Source: Plantago elongata
Lineage: Eukaryota > Streptophyta > Magnoliopsida > Lamiales > Plantaginaceae
Reading direction: 5' to 3'
Length of the DNA stretch: 25,236 nucleotides
NCBI GenBank assembly: GCA_036897095.1
Contig: JAYMSP010002268.1
Location: 1-25,236 of the forward strand
Position numbers and translations under genes: made by a program. Shown here one piece after another: positions 10,996 through 22,300 of this stretch. Below the pieces are notes generated by a model. That model had not been told where the DNA came from. It searched no databases and saw only the letters and a program-made list of their open reading frames with translations. Each line of letters starts with the position of its first letter. The first letter of the stretch is position 1.

Positions 10996-11730
10996 AGAAT
11001 CTGGCGAGGAAGAGTGTAACGCTTGTGAGTGGGACGAAAGCCTACAATGTGTTGCGAACAACCAATTCTCCACGTCAATATTCTGGCGCTTGAAATTCGC
11101 TTACATGTGAATCGCATGACAGACATCCTAAATGCTATTAGTAGCTTACCTCAATTGGACATGCCAATGTCTCACACAAAAGCATCAAAAATAAATTTCA
11201 CTCGAGGCCCATGCCAAATCAATTTTAAGTAGGATGATAAAACTGAAATATGAGAATTAAGACGGGGAGGAGGTAATACTTATGAAACTAACAGTCTTCA
11301 ATGTGATTATTTTTCACAAATTTCAAGAAAATTTAAATTAATTACTTTCCAACAAAATTTAGGCAAAAGGCCGAGTATTTCACATGACGAAACTTGAAAG
11401 CAAGACACGGTGATAGACCAAACAAGATGAGAGTTCTTTATTGTACTTTTCAAAAAAATAAGAAATGAAAATAAATAATATAAAAATAAAGTATGTTGAG
11501 AGAGAAAGGTAGAGAGAGAGAAACATCCCTCACCAAAATAATACGAGAGCATGTTTTAATGAAGTTTAACAAAAGCAAGGAGGGTACAACATGGTGCGCG
11601 AAAGCAGGCATGGGGAGTATGGATCTGATATTACAAGCTACTTGCAAATATTGCAAGATTTAACAAACCTGAGGTCAAAGGAAGTTCACATGTAAACATG
11701 TGTAGGTGTGAGAATGTTCGCCTATAAAAA
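10996..11730 (+). repeat. Tandem duplication, unit A (735 bp)
   Basis: The segment from AGAATCTGGCGAGGAAGAGT (10996) recurs from 11731, in the same orientation and collinear over its whole length. Shared blocks include TTTTAAGTAGGATGATAAAA, AAGACGGGG(A/G)GGAGG, CTTGAAAGCAAGACACG, AAGCAAGGAGGGTACAACA and AGCTACTTGCAAAT. The plus strand is purine-rich. No open frame is conserved between units, so I do not call a gene. Confidence 0.85.
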
Positions 11731-12685
11731 AGAATCTGGCGAGGAAGAGTGTAACACGTGTGAGTGGAATGAAGCCGACGATGTCTTGCGAATAATCAAT
11801 TCTCCATGTCAATCTTCCGGCACTTGAGATTCGCTCGCATGTGAATGGCACGACGAACAAATTAAATGCAACTAGTAGCTTAGCTCAATAAGACATGTCA
11901 ATGTCTCACATAGACGTATCAAAATGAATTTTACTCGAGGGTCATGCCAAATCAATTTTAAGTAGGATGATAAAAATGAAATGTGAAAATTAAGACGGGG
12001 GGAGGAAATGATTATGGAAATAACAGTCTTCCATGTGATTATTTCTCACAAATTTATTGAAATTCAAAAGTAATTACTTTGCAACAAAATGAAAGCAACA
12101 TGTTGAGTACTTCGCAAGATGAAACTTGAAAGCAAGACACGATGATAGAACAAATGAGGGGAGAGTTCTTTGTTGCTCTTTTTTGAGAAACAAGAAATGG
12201 AAAAAAAAATATGTTGACATAGAAAAGTAAAGAGAGAAACATCTCTCTCCAACAGAATACGAGAGAACATTCCAATGGAGCTTATCAGAAGCAAGGAGGG
12301 TACAACAGAAAAGGCGAAAGCAGACCGGGGAAGGTTGGACGATAGTGGTGGAAAGGAGACAGAGAGCAAAGCAAACGAGTGGATCGAATACATGAGAAGT
12401 TCCTAAACATGTATATATCTAGAATTTCCTAGAAACTTTGAAGGAAGAACTCCTGAAAGAAATATTGGAGAGAGTGGTGGGAAACTTGATGGTGTCATAG
12501 TTCCGTGAAACAAGGCAAAGAACGGGAAAAACTCGCTTTTGTCCGATCTATGAGAGTTAGGGATGAAGAAGAATTGATAAGGGCTAGGGGGTTTATAAGC
12601 TACTTGCAAATCTGGAAAGATTTAACAGACCTAAGGCCAGAGAAGTAGCACATGTGAACATGTATACGGGTGAGAATGATAAACT
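11731..12685 (+). repeat. Tandem duplication, unit B (~955 bp)
   Basis: This is the second copy of the unit at 10996-11730. It is longer because of about 250 extra bases near 12330-12590, absent from unit A (an insertion here or a deletion there). It ends near GGGTGAGAATG (~12680), matching the end of unit A, and runs into purine-rich sequence leading to the LINE ORF1 remnant at 13030. Its small open frames on either strand are low-complexity and unconvincing. Confidence 0.85.
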
Positions 12686-13029
12686 ACGGGGAGGAAAGGG
12701 AGGTATCAAGTTGTATGGAAGTAAAGATCATGGAAGGTGATCGATGAAGGAGAAAAATACTCAGCAAGAAAGGGAGGTTGGCGAAGGAAGAAAAGTGATG
12801 CAATAGTTGAAACGAGAAAAAAGGACATGGTGAATATGGTGAGGGGGGGGGGGCAGAAAAATATCGACTTGACCGAAACAAAAACAAAAAAAGATGAAAA
12901 TACAAAGAATAATTGGGCGGTGAACTATTTGGTGATGGAACGAAGGAGCAATTAGAGAAAATCCAGGTGAGGATTTGTTGGCGGGTAGTGTACATAAGGG
13001 TTTTAAGGTGGCTAAACTAACAGAAGAAA
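12686..13029 (+). other. Purine-rich leader before the LINE ORF1 remnant
   Basis: This strongly purine-rich sequence includes a run of 11 G at about 12842-12852. A Lys/Glu-rich frame from 12737 to 12955 could be the decayed N-terminal part of the LINE ORF1 protein, but it has no recognisable domain. Confidence 0.4.
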
Positions 13030-13490
13030 GGTGGGTGCTAGAACATAAACATGAAGAAGCAAGATATAATTTGTTATATGAAGATGATGAATGGGTAGAA
13101 CATAAACATGAAGAAGCAAGATAGAATTTGTTAGATGAAGATGATGAATGGGTGAAACAATGGTTCCGAGAATTAAAGCCATGGGTGAAGAATGACATTA
13201 ACAGAAGAAGACGGTTGTGGATAAATATTAGTGGAGTACCACTACATGGATGGAGATAAGAAACGTTCGTGAAAGTAGAAAATAATGCAGTGAAGACGAT
13301 CAACGTTCACAAAGATATAGTGGAGAAGAGGGACCTGAGAAAATGAAAGTAATTGTGGAAACACCAATGTTTAAGGTGATCAGGAAAAGATCATCGATTC
13401 TGGTCCACGGAGAAATTTATTCGGTGAAGCCGGTAGAAGAAGTTTCATTTAATATTGTTAGAATCCAAGTCCAGACAGGGATCAAGATGG
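13030..13490 (+). pseudogene. LINE (L1-type) ORF1 remnant, DUF4283-like domain
   Basis: The plus-strand frame reads DDEWVKQWFRELKPW, then LWINISGVPLHGW, a TAA, then ETFVKVENNAVKTINVHKD. A shifted frame follows, beginning MKVIVETPMFKVI and containing FNIVRIQVQTG. The W-I-x-I-x-G-V-P-L-H-x-W core and its spacing match the DUF4283 domain found in ORF1 proteins of plant LINEs and related proteins. Family knowledge: ORF1 proteins bind the element RNA for retrotransposition. In-frame stops and a frameshift near 13340 show it is dead. It carries a 57-bp in-frame tandem duplication at 13039-13152. Confidence 0.7.
13039..13152 (+). repeat. 57-bp tandem duplication inside the LINE ORF1 remnant
   Basis: TAGAACATAAACATGAAGAA begins at 13039 and again at 13096. 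The two 57-bp units are nearly identical and each ends GATGATGAATGGG. The length is 19 codons, so the duplication preserves frame, although the second copy carries a TAG. Confidence 0.9.
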
Positions 13491-14190
13491 AAGAATGACA
13501 ACGAGACCAAAATTCAACATGTTAGACATGTTTTTCGGTAAGTAATTGTTGAGTGCATTGATGAGGCTGATGATACAAGTTGTTGGAGTGATGATGAATC
13601 GATGGTGGAAAGGAACGAAAATCTTAATTAGGAAATTGATTGAATGTTGGACAAAATATTTTCATTCCCAGGATGATGATGAGCCCGTCAGACGAGACAA
13701 AGTTCTCAATCAATTTTGATAGGAGACAGTTTCACATATCCGTCTACTTTTCTATGACCATAAATCTCTCACACACAGACCTCTACCTCCCCTCACCCGC
13801 ATTCAAACATGGTCAATAATATGTCCTTTTATCGAGAGTTACTAATAAGAAAGGATTAAAAGTAATAATTTGTGACCAAGAGAGTAATACTTATGATACG
13901 ACAAGGAACGTGGTCTACAAAGAAGTATTTGACAAATTTTGAGGTATTTTCTTATGTGAGTAAAAATTATAGAACAAAATTAAGTTTGTTTTATGTTACA
14001 GTTCAATCTAACTGATTAAATTTTTGTCAATTATTAAAGTTATACATGATTATATCTTTTTATTTGAGACGCAATGTTAAAGGCTTTAAGCGATTACATC
14101 ATAACCTTTTGTTACATTTTAGTTTTAAATTGGTTGTCAACTTATACATATTATGTGCGATAAATTAATTTCTATTTAATGAAATTTGTC
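13491..14190. other. Intergenic sequence without recognised genes
   Basis: There is no coding signal here. The first part may be the decayed C-terminal region of the LINE ORF1. The last part leads into the Helitron terminus at 14198-14227 and is therefore probably internal to that Helitron. Confidence 0.5.
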
Positions 14191-14197
14191 GTCATGC

Positions 14198-14227
14198 CCC
14201 GTCGAGTATCGACGGGCCATTGACTAG
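14198..14227 (+). mobile_element. Helitron 3' terminus (hairpin plus CTAG)
   Basis: A perfect 8-bp GC-rich stem, CCCGTCGA (14198-14205) / TCGACGGG (14209-14216) with a 3-base loop, is followed after 7 bases by CTAG (14224-14227) and then T. A short hairpin ending ~11 bases before a CTRR terminus, inserted next to T, is the defining 3' signature of Helitron rolling-circle transposons. The 5' end (TC after an A) was not identified, so element length and content are unknown. Confidence 0.7.
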
Positions 14228-14772
14228 TATAGTTTATAGCGATACAAGTAAGGCTCGAAATATAATACAAAACAAAAATATCGCAACCAAAACATCCTAC
14301 AAACTTGCCATGTTTTCTTCACTACAATTTCTCACTAAATAAACACGAGTTATTTGTTATACATTAAATAAATGAAAGCCTTTTTCATTGATTCAAGTTC
14401 AGTTCCATAGAGGGGGTCCTCTTCATTTTTTCTTGTTTTGTTCAGAAGCGTTTACTACTTTGCTTTTTGTGGATGAGAGGGTGGTGTTAAAGGGGTGCGC
14501 ACGCGCGCACACACACACACACATATATGTATATATATATCTCCTGTGGCATTAAGGATCTTTCATCTTTTTTTTATTGATGATACTTTGTTGTATAGTC
14601 ATGCTATTACTAGAGCTGCTACTGATTACTTCTATTTTTCATTGTTATAGTTTGACCTCTAGTCAAATCATTAACTTGGATATATACACTGTGGTTTTTA
14701 GTTATAACATTTCGAGTGAGAGAGTTGATAAAATTCGAGTATGACAAAGTCTTAAAGTGTTAACATCATAAG
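14228..14772. other. Intergenic sequence with a CA/TA microsatellite
   Basis: AT-rich sequence without genes. A compound microsatellite (GC/AC repeats then TA repeats) lies at about 14497-14540. Confidence 0.6.
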
Positions 14773-15320
14773 TCTTTAGGCTTACCTACATAGATTGGTA
14801 GATATGAGAGAGAAGTTTTTAGCTGGTTAATGGAACGTGTGTGGCATTAGATTAATAGATTTTATTCAAGTTGGTCTTCAACCCTCCCTACCTATGTGAT
14901 GAGTTGTTTCAAGCTTTTGGAATACCATTTGCATGAGATTGTGTATGTTATCTATTTTGATTGGGAGTTGGCTAAGATTTTCTGGGTTAAATGGAATTTA
15001 GTATGTGAGGGTAAGGGGGTGTGGTTTTCCAGAATCTTCATTCCTTTCACCTTACCATGTCAGGGAAAGAATTTTGGAGAATCACCCATTTTCTAGATTC
15101 TCACTTGAGTTGGGGAGTTAAGGCTAAGTATTCCCCAAATTTGATGTCCTTGATGCTTGTGCTAAATCTTTTAGTTCTTTTTAGATTGGAGGGAAATCGT
15201 CTTATCAACTGAATTGCACTTTGTTGTCTTTTAATTCTTATACTTGAAAGATTATTTATGTGGCTTTATCTCAATTGTTCAAAAGGGAATTAGTTGGAGA
15301 ATTTTGGTAAATGGGAGTTT
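14773..15320 (+). pseudogene. LINE ORF2 remnant: C-terminal side of reverse transcriptase
   Basis: One plus-strand frame reads SLGLPT, stop, IGRYEREVFSWLMERVW, stop, then TLPTYVMSCFKL and KIFWVKWNLVCEGKG. After a frameshift near 15020 it continues VFQNLHSFHLTMSGKEFWRI and VKAKYSPN, and later KGISWRILVNG. This order (LGLP..IGR, PTYVMSCF.L, W..W..LC..K..GGLGF.NL..FN, KAKYFPN, RG..WR.GNG) is the conserved region downstream of the catalytic core in plant L1-type LINE reverse transcriptases. The endonuclease and catalytic YxDD part are not present between ORF1 and here, so the element is deleted as well as mutated. It may belong to the same insertion as the ORF1 remnant. Confidence 0.8.
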
Positions 15321-15824
15321 ATTTGAGATTGTTCATTGCTTAACAAATTTTATATCTTTGTTTGGAGTTTTATGAAAAATGCATTTCCTGCTTTTATCAA
15401 TTTGTAGGTTAGGTAGTTTGTCCAATATAATACTTGTTCGGTTTCTGATTACGAGAATAAATATAGTATACATTTATTATACTTCAAGGATTTGTCACTT
15501 TGCAATGGTTTGTTGGGTTATTTCACCATTGAAAAAATCTTATTCTTCTCGAAAGCTTCGGATTCAAATCCCCGCCTTATTAAAAATTGGGTTTCTCTAA
15601 TCATGTTTTGCACTCAGTTTTTGATAGTCCCTTAGAGTGCTCGTTGGAGATTTACATTTATAAGGCCGTTAAAGAAGAGTTGGATATGTTTATTTGTATG
15701 TGTTAAAACATCTGAACAAATCTGACAAACTTTCACGAAGAAAAGAGAAACTAACCTGCAACAACCGTTACTTATACGACTAGATGTACAGATGTCACAA
15801 CTTTCCAACTTGCCTCCTAGGCCA
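15321..15824 (+). other. Linker between LINE reverse-transcriptase and RNase H remnants
   Basis: By position this is the connecting region of the LINE ORF2. Only weak resemblance is visible (HFAMVCWVI near 15500). There are many stops and no other feature. Confidence 0.4.
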
Positions 15825-15950
15825 TAGCAGGAGCATGTTGGAAATCGTCGAATGGTGATGTCATGAAAATAAATGTTGACGCCTCATTAAAACCGACAAC
15901 CACCTTTTGTTAGATTCAGTATTGTGGTGCGAAATAGTTATGAATAAATT
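15825..15950 (+). pseudogene. LINE-associated RNase H domain remnant
   Basis: The plus strand encodes CWKSSNGDVMKINVDASLKP. A frame change then gives FSIVVRNSYE before a stop. W.PP..G..K.N.DA followed by G..VVRN is the start of the plant RNase H-like domain (RVT_3) at the C-terminus of L1-type LINEs and non-LTR-derived proteins. The Asp in NVDAS corresponds to the first catalytic residue. The rest of the domain is missing or unrecognisable. Confidence 0.7.
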
Positions 15951-16036
15951 GTGGGTTCGAGTATCTGTCGAAAACAATTAAAAAAGGAAAGAAGTGGGTA
16001 ATGAGGAAAGGGGTAATCTGGTAATAAATAAAGCAA

Positions 16037-16044
16037 TATATATA
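16037..16044 (+). promoter_or_regulatory. Probable TATA box of the ASG1-like gene
   Basis: TATATATA followed by CCC stands out ~270 bases upstream of the start codon. The sequence after it is pyrimidine-rich and contains no ATG until 16315, which fits a 5' UTR of about 240 bases. It lies only ~90 bases downstream of the LINE RNase H remnant. No transcript evidence is available. Confidence 0.5.
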
Positions 16045-16314
16045 CCCAGTGACATTTGGATTGTTGTCTACATACATTGAGCTGAATTCTTCGTCTTCAA
16101 ATCATCATTTTGTGGGTTTCTCTTCTGAGAAATTTCTTGTGTTTTGGAAGAGAAAGAAAAATTACAGATTCAATTTCAGATTGAATTTCAATATTTCAAT
16201 TTTCTTCCTGCTTTCTCTTCTCAAGCTATCAAACTTTTGAAGAGAAAGGAATTGCATTTCATTTCATTTAATCCGATTAGAAGAATTTTCTGAATTGCCT
16301 CCATCATTCGTTTG

Positions 16315-19300
16315 ATGGTTCAGCTGATGGCCTCGTTTCAGATTGGCAAGGTCGAGGATTTCACTGAGGAGGAGTACGGCCCTTTACCTAAACGTTCCCG
16401 TTTTGTCCCTGCTAATCGTAATCAGGTAGATTTTCGATCTCTCTTTGTTAGGTTTCGGTATCTCAATTTTGACCTGCAATGATGAATGATTGATTTTGTG
16501 TTTTTTTTTGTTGGAAACCTTTTTAATTGATAGGTCCTTTTGTTGATTCGTTCCCTTCTTTGTGGATATGCATAATCCAGCTGTTTGCTAGCTAGGATAA
16601 CTGGATAAGGCTTGTGCTTTATATATACATTCGTTGCGGTGTATTTTCCCTATATTTTAATTTCAATTGGAGTTATGTATATTGATGGTAACTGGTAAGA
16701 TATCTACATTTAAACCTAGCTACATTTAAGTATAAGAGGTCGTAAGAACTACATTGCTGCAATCGAATTACATTTCATGAAATACGAGGGCACTTTGTTT
16801 AATCTGAGGATTTGCTATGGGTGGTTGCAGTTGACCTGTTTTAGTGACTACTCCTTAGAAGTTAGAACAAGAGACGCGGATCCTTCCATTGATGATAAGG
16901 TTGTAGATGTTTGGTAGTTTTCACTCTAACTTGAGGCTATAGACTCTTATTAGGGCGAGAAAGAGAAATGCCTGCAGTTATGCTCTTCTCTCTGTGAATA
17001 TATAAAGTAAAGAAAGAACATTTGAATATATTATCAGAGTTCAAAGCAAATGTAACATCTGTTTATGTTCTTTTTCTTGGCAGCGGGGTCCGAACAATGA
17101 ATTTGTGCCGCCAGTCCTGTACAATCCGCTGGATGAACCTAGTCCTTTGGGCTTGCGGTTGAGAAAGTCTCCATCTTTGTTGGACTTGATCCAGTCGAAG
17201 CTTTCCCAGGGAAGTACTAGTGTTTCTGTTTCAGTGTCTTCTAGTGATGTTGTTGATTCTGATAACAAGGCCAACATGAAAGGAGTTTCTGCTTCTGTCG
17301 CAAATGATAAATTGAAGGCCTCAAATTTTCCAGCTTCATTATTGAGAATTGGCAATTGGGAGGTAATAATTAGTAGCCTTTGCCCACACTATCGATGAAT
17401 TGACATGGTGACATTGTTCTATATGTTCTAGCTAGAGTAGATTACGAGGTACTGATTTTACAAAGCTGCATGACTGATTATAATTCGGTGTTTCATGATG
17501 ATCACTCTTTAACATTCTCTGAACAAAACAAGGAGCTACTATGTTGACTGATTTGGTTAAGAAAACTACTACATAAAATGGTTTGCAGAAGTCTATATTG
17601 GACACAGTGTCAGGTAGATTGTTTTAGATAAGTTAAAGCTTAGGCCAGCCATATTTGTTAACTTGAATTAGTTATTTTTAAACGCAGTGCTTTTTTTGTG
17701 CTACTTCTACCATTCATGTAGTTAATATGTACTATTATGGTGGGAACACGACACTTAATAAATTTGATCAGCTATCATTCTGGAAAAATAAAAATAGCCA
17801 CAAATACTTTTGATGTGTATTCAACAATGCCTTAAAAGTTCTACATATTTATTGACTTGAATTAGTTATCCGTATATGCAGTGCTTTTTTTTAATGCTAC
17901 TTCTAGAATTCATGTAGTTAATATGTGCTATCATGGTGGGAAAATGGCTCATTAAATTTTGTTAGCTATCATTCTGTTTAAAAAAAGACAATAGCTAATA
18001 CTTTTGAAGTGTATTCGACGATACCTTCAACAGTTCTACATATTTATTAACTTGAATTATTTTATGTGCAGTGCTTTGTTACTTCTAGAATTCCTGTAGT
18101 TAATATGTACTATCATGGTGGGAACACGACACACTGAATTTGGTTAGGCTGTCATTCCGTGAAAAAAAATCCAAAAAGCCACAATTACTTTGAAGTTTAT
18201 TCAACGATACCTCAATTTGTAGTGCTTTTATGTGCCTACTTCTAGCATTCATTTCGTTTATATGTACTATCGTGGTGGGGACACGACACATTAAATTTGA
18301 TTAGCTGTCATACCATTAAAGAAAAAGAGAGAAGACAAATAGCGACAAATTCTATGGAAATGGATTCCGACACCGTACAAAGTTCTACAATGACCTGTTC
18401 TAATGTTGGTCTTACTTTGATAGGCTAACTTATCTTTTCTAGATTTACTTATCAGATTGTCTGTGAACTTACATTGCTATTACTAACGAAATTGTTATGT
18501 GCAGTATATTTCGAAATATGAAGGTGATTTGGTAGCCAAGTGCTACTTCGCAAAGCATAAACTTGTATGGGAAGTTCTTGAAGGTGGTCTCAAGAGTAAA
18601 ATAGAGATCCAATGGTCTGACATTACAGCTTTGAAAGCTGATTGCCCAGATGATCGTCCAGGCACTTTAACCATTGTGGTAACTAGTTTTGTGTTACAGT
18701 AGTTAACTTTAAGTAGCAAAAGTTGGTGATTCTGACGTTTTTAATCTTACTTTGTGTTTTCAGCTGGCTCGGCAACCTTCCTATTTTCGGGAAACAAATC
18801 CACAGCCCAGAAAACACACCCTCTGGCAGGCTACCTCTGACTTTACTAATGGACAGGCAAGCAAAAATAAGTAAGCTCTCCAGATATTTTTCTTTGTCAT
18901 TATTGTTGTTATGTAGCAATAGATCTTACTATAGTTGATAAGAACCGATGATGATCAAGCGATTGACCTTGATTTTTAGTTTACTGAGTGTTTCTTCAGA
19001 ACATATTATTATTGACAAAGTATTTTCAGTACCTGTGGCAATATTTGATGACACTATGTATGCTTAGTTGATTGAATGGTGTATCTGGATTCTAAAATTG
19101 ACCTAATTGATTCTGCATGTTGTTTACCAGGAAGCATTTTATACAGTGCCCTCCAGGAGTGTTGAACAAGCACTATGAAAAGCTTATCCAGTGTGACTTA
19201 CGTCTTAGTACTTTGAGCCAACAGCCTGAGATTGTCATCGATTCACCCTACTTCGAAACCAAAACACCTGTTAGTGAAAATCTAGATGAATCTAAAGATG

Positions 19301-22300
19301 ATGAATGCAATCAACTACCAGCTTTGGCTAAGGGATCAACTTCTGGCATTGAGGACGCAGCACCAACAGGTTCTGTGCAGTTATACCCCTTTGATTTAGG
19401 ACAGAGTTCCATGGAAGCTCAACATGTGTCTAAAAGGGAAGCTCCATCACCTAGCTCAGGTAACTTAATACCTGTTTCTACTTAGAATAACTATTCTCTT
19501 CTCCTTTTGTTTCTCATATGATAGAATTTTTGTACGTAGAAGTCTCTATTGTCAAATTTTATAACTAGTTTTGCAACGAGAAACAGTCACACTGAAAAAC
19601 ATTTCAAGGCCTTAATTTGCTTAACACGGAAACTAAAAGCTTTTAAGCATACACATTGAGTTTTTGTACATCAAGTAAAATCAACTTAAAGTAGTAAAAA
19701 TAAAAGTTTTTAGCATTTGGTTATATATGAATAACCACTTCGTAGATTCAAAATCTTTTATTTGCTTTAAAAAAACTTTAATACATCATAGGTTAATGTA
19801 GTTAAATTAGATTACTTCTTATTTCTGAGGTGCTATAAACACCAAAAGCACCTCTGATGCTTACAGATTTCAGCAGTTTGACTACTTGGTTTTAGAGAAG
19901 CAACTGCAAAAGCAGAGAAAGTGAGCACCAAAAAACTGCACCTATAGTTAATAAATCAGATAATTACGTTTTAGTAGGCATTTGCCAACATAAACTTAGT
20001 AAGATATTGCTTGAACTTTGTCTTTTATATAAATATAATTGTAATTTAGGTGAGTTTCTATGTTCAGTGGTTATGGCCTTACGTGGATTCTCTGAATTTT
20101 TCTTAGGAGTTATGTTGTTTACTTCTTTATGCTTTATTTATTAGCTGAAGTCAATTTCTCAGAAGTCACCTCCAGTTGCTGATGTGATGAAACATAATTA
20201 CTTGTAGATGCACAAACCTTCTACACAAACCTGTGTAGCGCTGGGGATTGTCAAGTGGACAACCTTAATTCATAACAGTGTTTAAGTAGTTAAAGAGTGA
20301 AGGAACCATGAAGGAACCAATAAATTCAACCATGCCTGTGAAAAATGAACATATATTTCTTATCATTTATTAAGTTCTTGGTAAACCAGCCTTTGGATCG
20401 ATCCACTTACCCGGACACATGAATCAACACCTGTTGAGGGACACAAAAATGTAAGTGTGAGGACAAGCTGAATGCTAGAATAGGACCACATGACCTTTGT
20501 TTAATTCTCCCTCTGTCCCAGCATTCTAGTCCACTTTCATTTAGATTTTTATTTAGGAAATCCAATTGTTTACTTTATTGTTTGTTGTTGGAGAGAGAAA
20601 TGATAAAGAATGAAATAGCACCGAAAAGATTTGGGACTATAATGCCCGGGGAGATGGAGTAATGATTAAGTATTACTACAAGATAGGAAATTAACAACCT
20701 AACTCCCAAGAGATTCAAAGAATCCTCATTCCTGAGCATAATAGAAACTTACCAAAAGTAGAATACTCCGACAGTTTCCTGGCTTAACCTTTTTATGGGG
20801 TAAACAACCATGGAGGTTTGGAGTTTAAGAAAATGAATCAAGAATGAACAGAACCTGTTATTGTGGTATTGTTACTATATAGAAACATACTCCCTCCTCC
20901 CTAATTCAAGTTCCCGCAGGACCGGACACGGGTTTTAACGCTATGTAATAAATTAGTGTGGTTTATTAAAAGTAATAGTGGAAATAAAGTGGGGGAAGCG
21001 CATATGGGCCAATTTAGATTATTATAATGGACTGTGGGGTTCAAATATTTCAAAATATAGAAATTGGAACTTGAATCAGGGACGACCCAAAAAGGAATAT
21101 GGGAACTTGAATTAGGGACGGAGGGAGTATGAATGAATGGAGGATTTAAGTAGTGTGCTAAAGTTGTAATATGTTGTGTAACATGTCCAAAAATGGAATT
21201 TAGAATTATTATTTGGAGGTGCAACTGGAAAGGTGCAAAATTTAAGCCGGGGCGAAGGGAGATAATAATAAGATAAGCAACATTGAGCATAGTTTTATCG
21301 ATTACATCCTAACTAATAATATGAAAATGAATGACAATCACCATAATCTAGTTGATAGTTCGAACTCAAAGCTGCAACTAAGCTTATTTCAAATGGCATT
21401 TACGAGATTTTTTTTGAATAGGCATGTGTATCCACTCTAGGATGTTAGATTATGTTCATTTTTAGCTCAATACTAGATGAAATAATTAGACTTGCCACCT
21501 AAAGACTAAAGTATATTTCGGAATATTACAACACTCCCCTTTAATGGTCAAATGTAATAGTTTGAGGATGGTGTATGCATGTTTGTTTTTTAAAACTGAA
21601 GTAGGTGGGTGTAACTTTCAAATAATCTGATTTTTAATTATCCCAATCTAGAGGGTTCTTTAGTACTACCATTTTAAACTATAGAGTATAGAGTATACCA
21701 GCTGCAGGCCCGTAGATATCGAATCTCGTATCCATTTCTTTTGGCAGTGCAGTTATGGTCTTACCTTTTTATTCATGACTAATTATATAAAGTTAGAAAA
21801 GAAGAAGAAGAAGAATTCAAGATTGAAGGTGTATGAATGTTTTTGTTGAAAAGTAAGGACTAAGGAGGTGAATGTAATTCTTTTTGCAAATCTGGTCTTT
21901 CTGTACTTATCCTCCCAAGCTAGGAGGTTCTTTATGTAAATACCATTTATAAACTTCACAAACATAATTGCTGAATATTTTGAACTTAGTATCTGTATTT
22001 TTAGCAGTGCAGTTGTTGTCCCCCTTACCTTTTTTGCCATCGAATAAACAGAACCATGACCAGTCTTATTTTTATTGAACTTATTATCTTTCCTTTTCAT
22101 TTTATGCCCCATAATCCATATCATGTCTAAACTTCAACATGTTATATTTTTAGTGATGGATACACTAGCAATCGAAGGGAACAGAACACTACCTGAAAAG
22201 GATTCTGATGTACAGAAAACGCGCCGAGAGACTATGGAGGTCCTGGGGATGCGACGGTCTATGTCAATAAATGATTTCGTGAACCACATTGGAAATTGCA

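Noticed and set aside
11307-12393. Several minus-strand open frames of 60-110 codons
   Set aside because: They fall in the two tandem units but are not conserved in frame between them, so they are not under coding constraint.
12684-13303. Minus-strand open frames rich in Ser, Phe, Leu and Pro
   Set aside because: They are the complement of a purine-rich tract and overlap the LINE ORF1 remnant on the other strand; composition explains them.
16049-16240. Possible upstream ORF before ASG1
   Set aside because: Its first codon is GTG, not ATG; no ATG precedes 16315 in the presumed 5' UTR.
17650-18390. CRISPR-like array
   Set aside because: Units are ~190 bp, diverged throughout, and lie in a plant intron with no short-repeat and unique-spacer structure.
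20901-21290. Minus-strand open frame of 129 codons in ASG1 intron 5
   Set aside because: It mostly lies in the 238-bp Stowaway MITE, reads through its inverted repeat and has no recognisable protein features.
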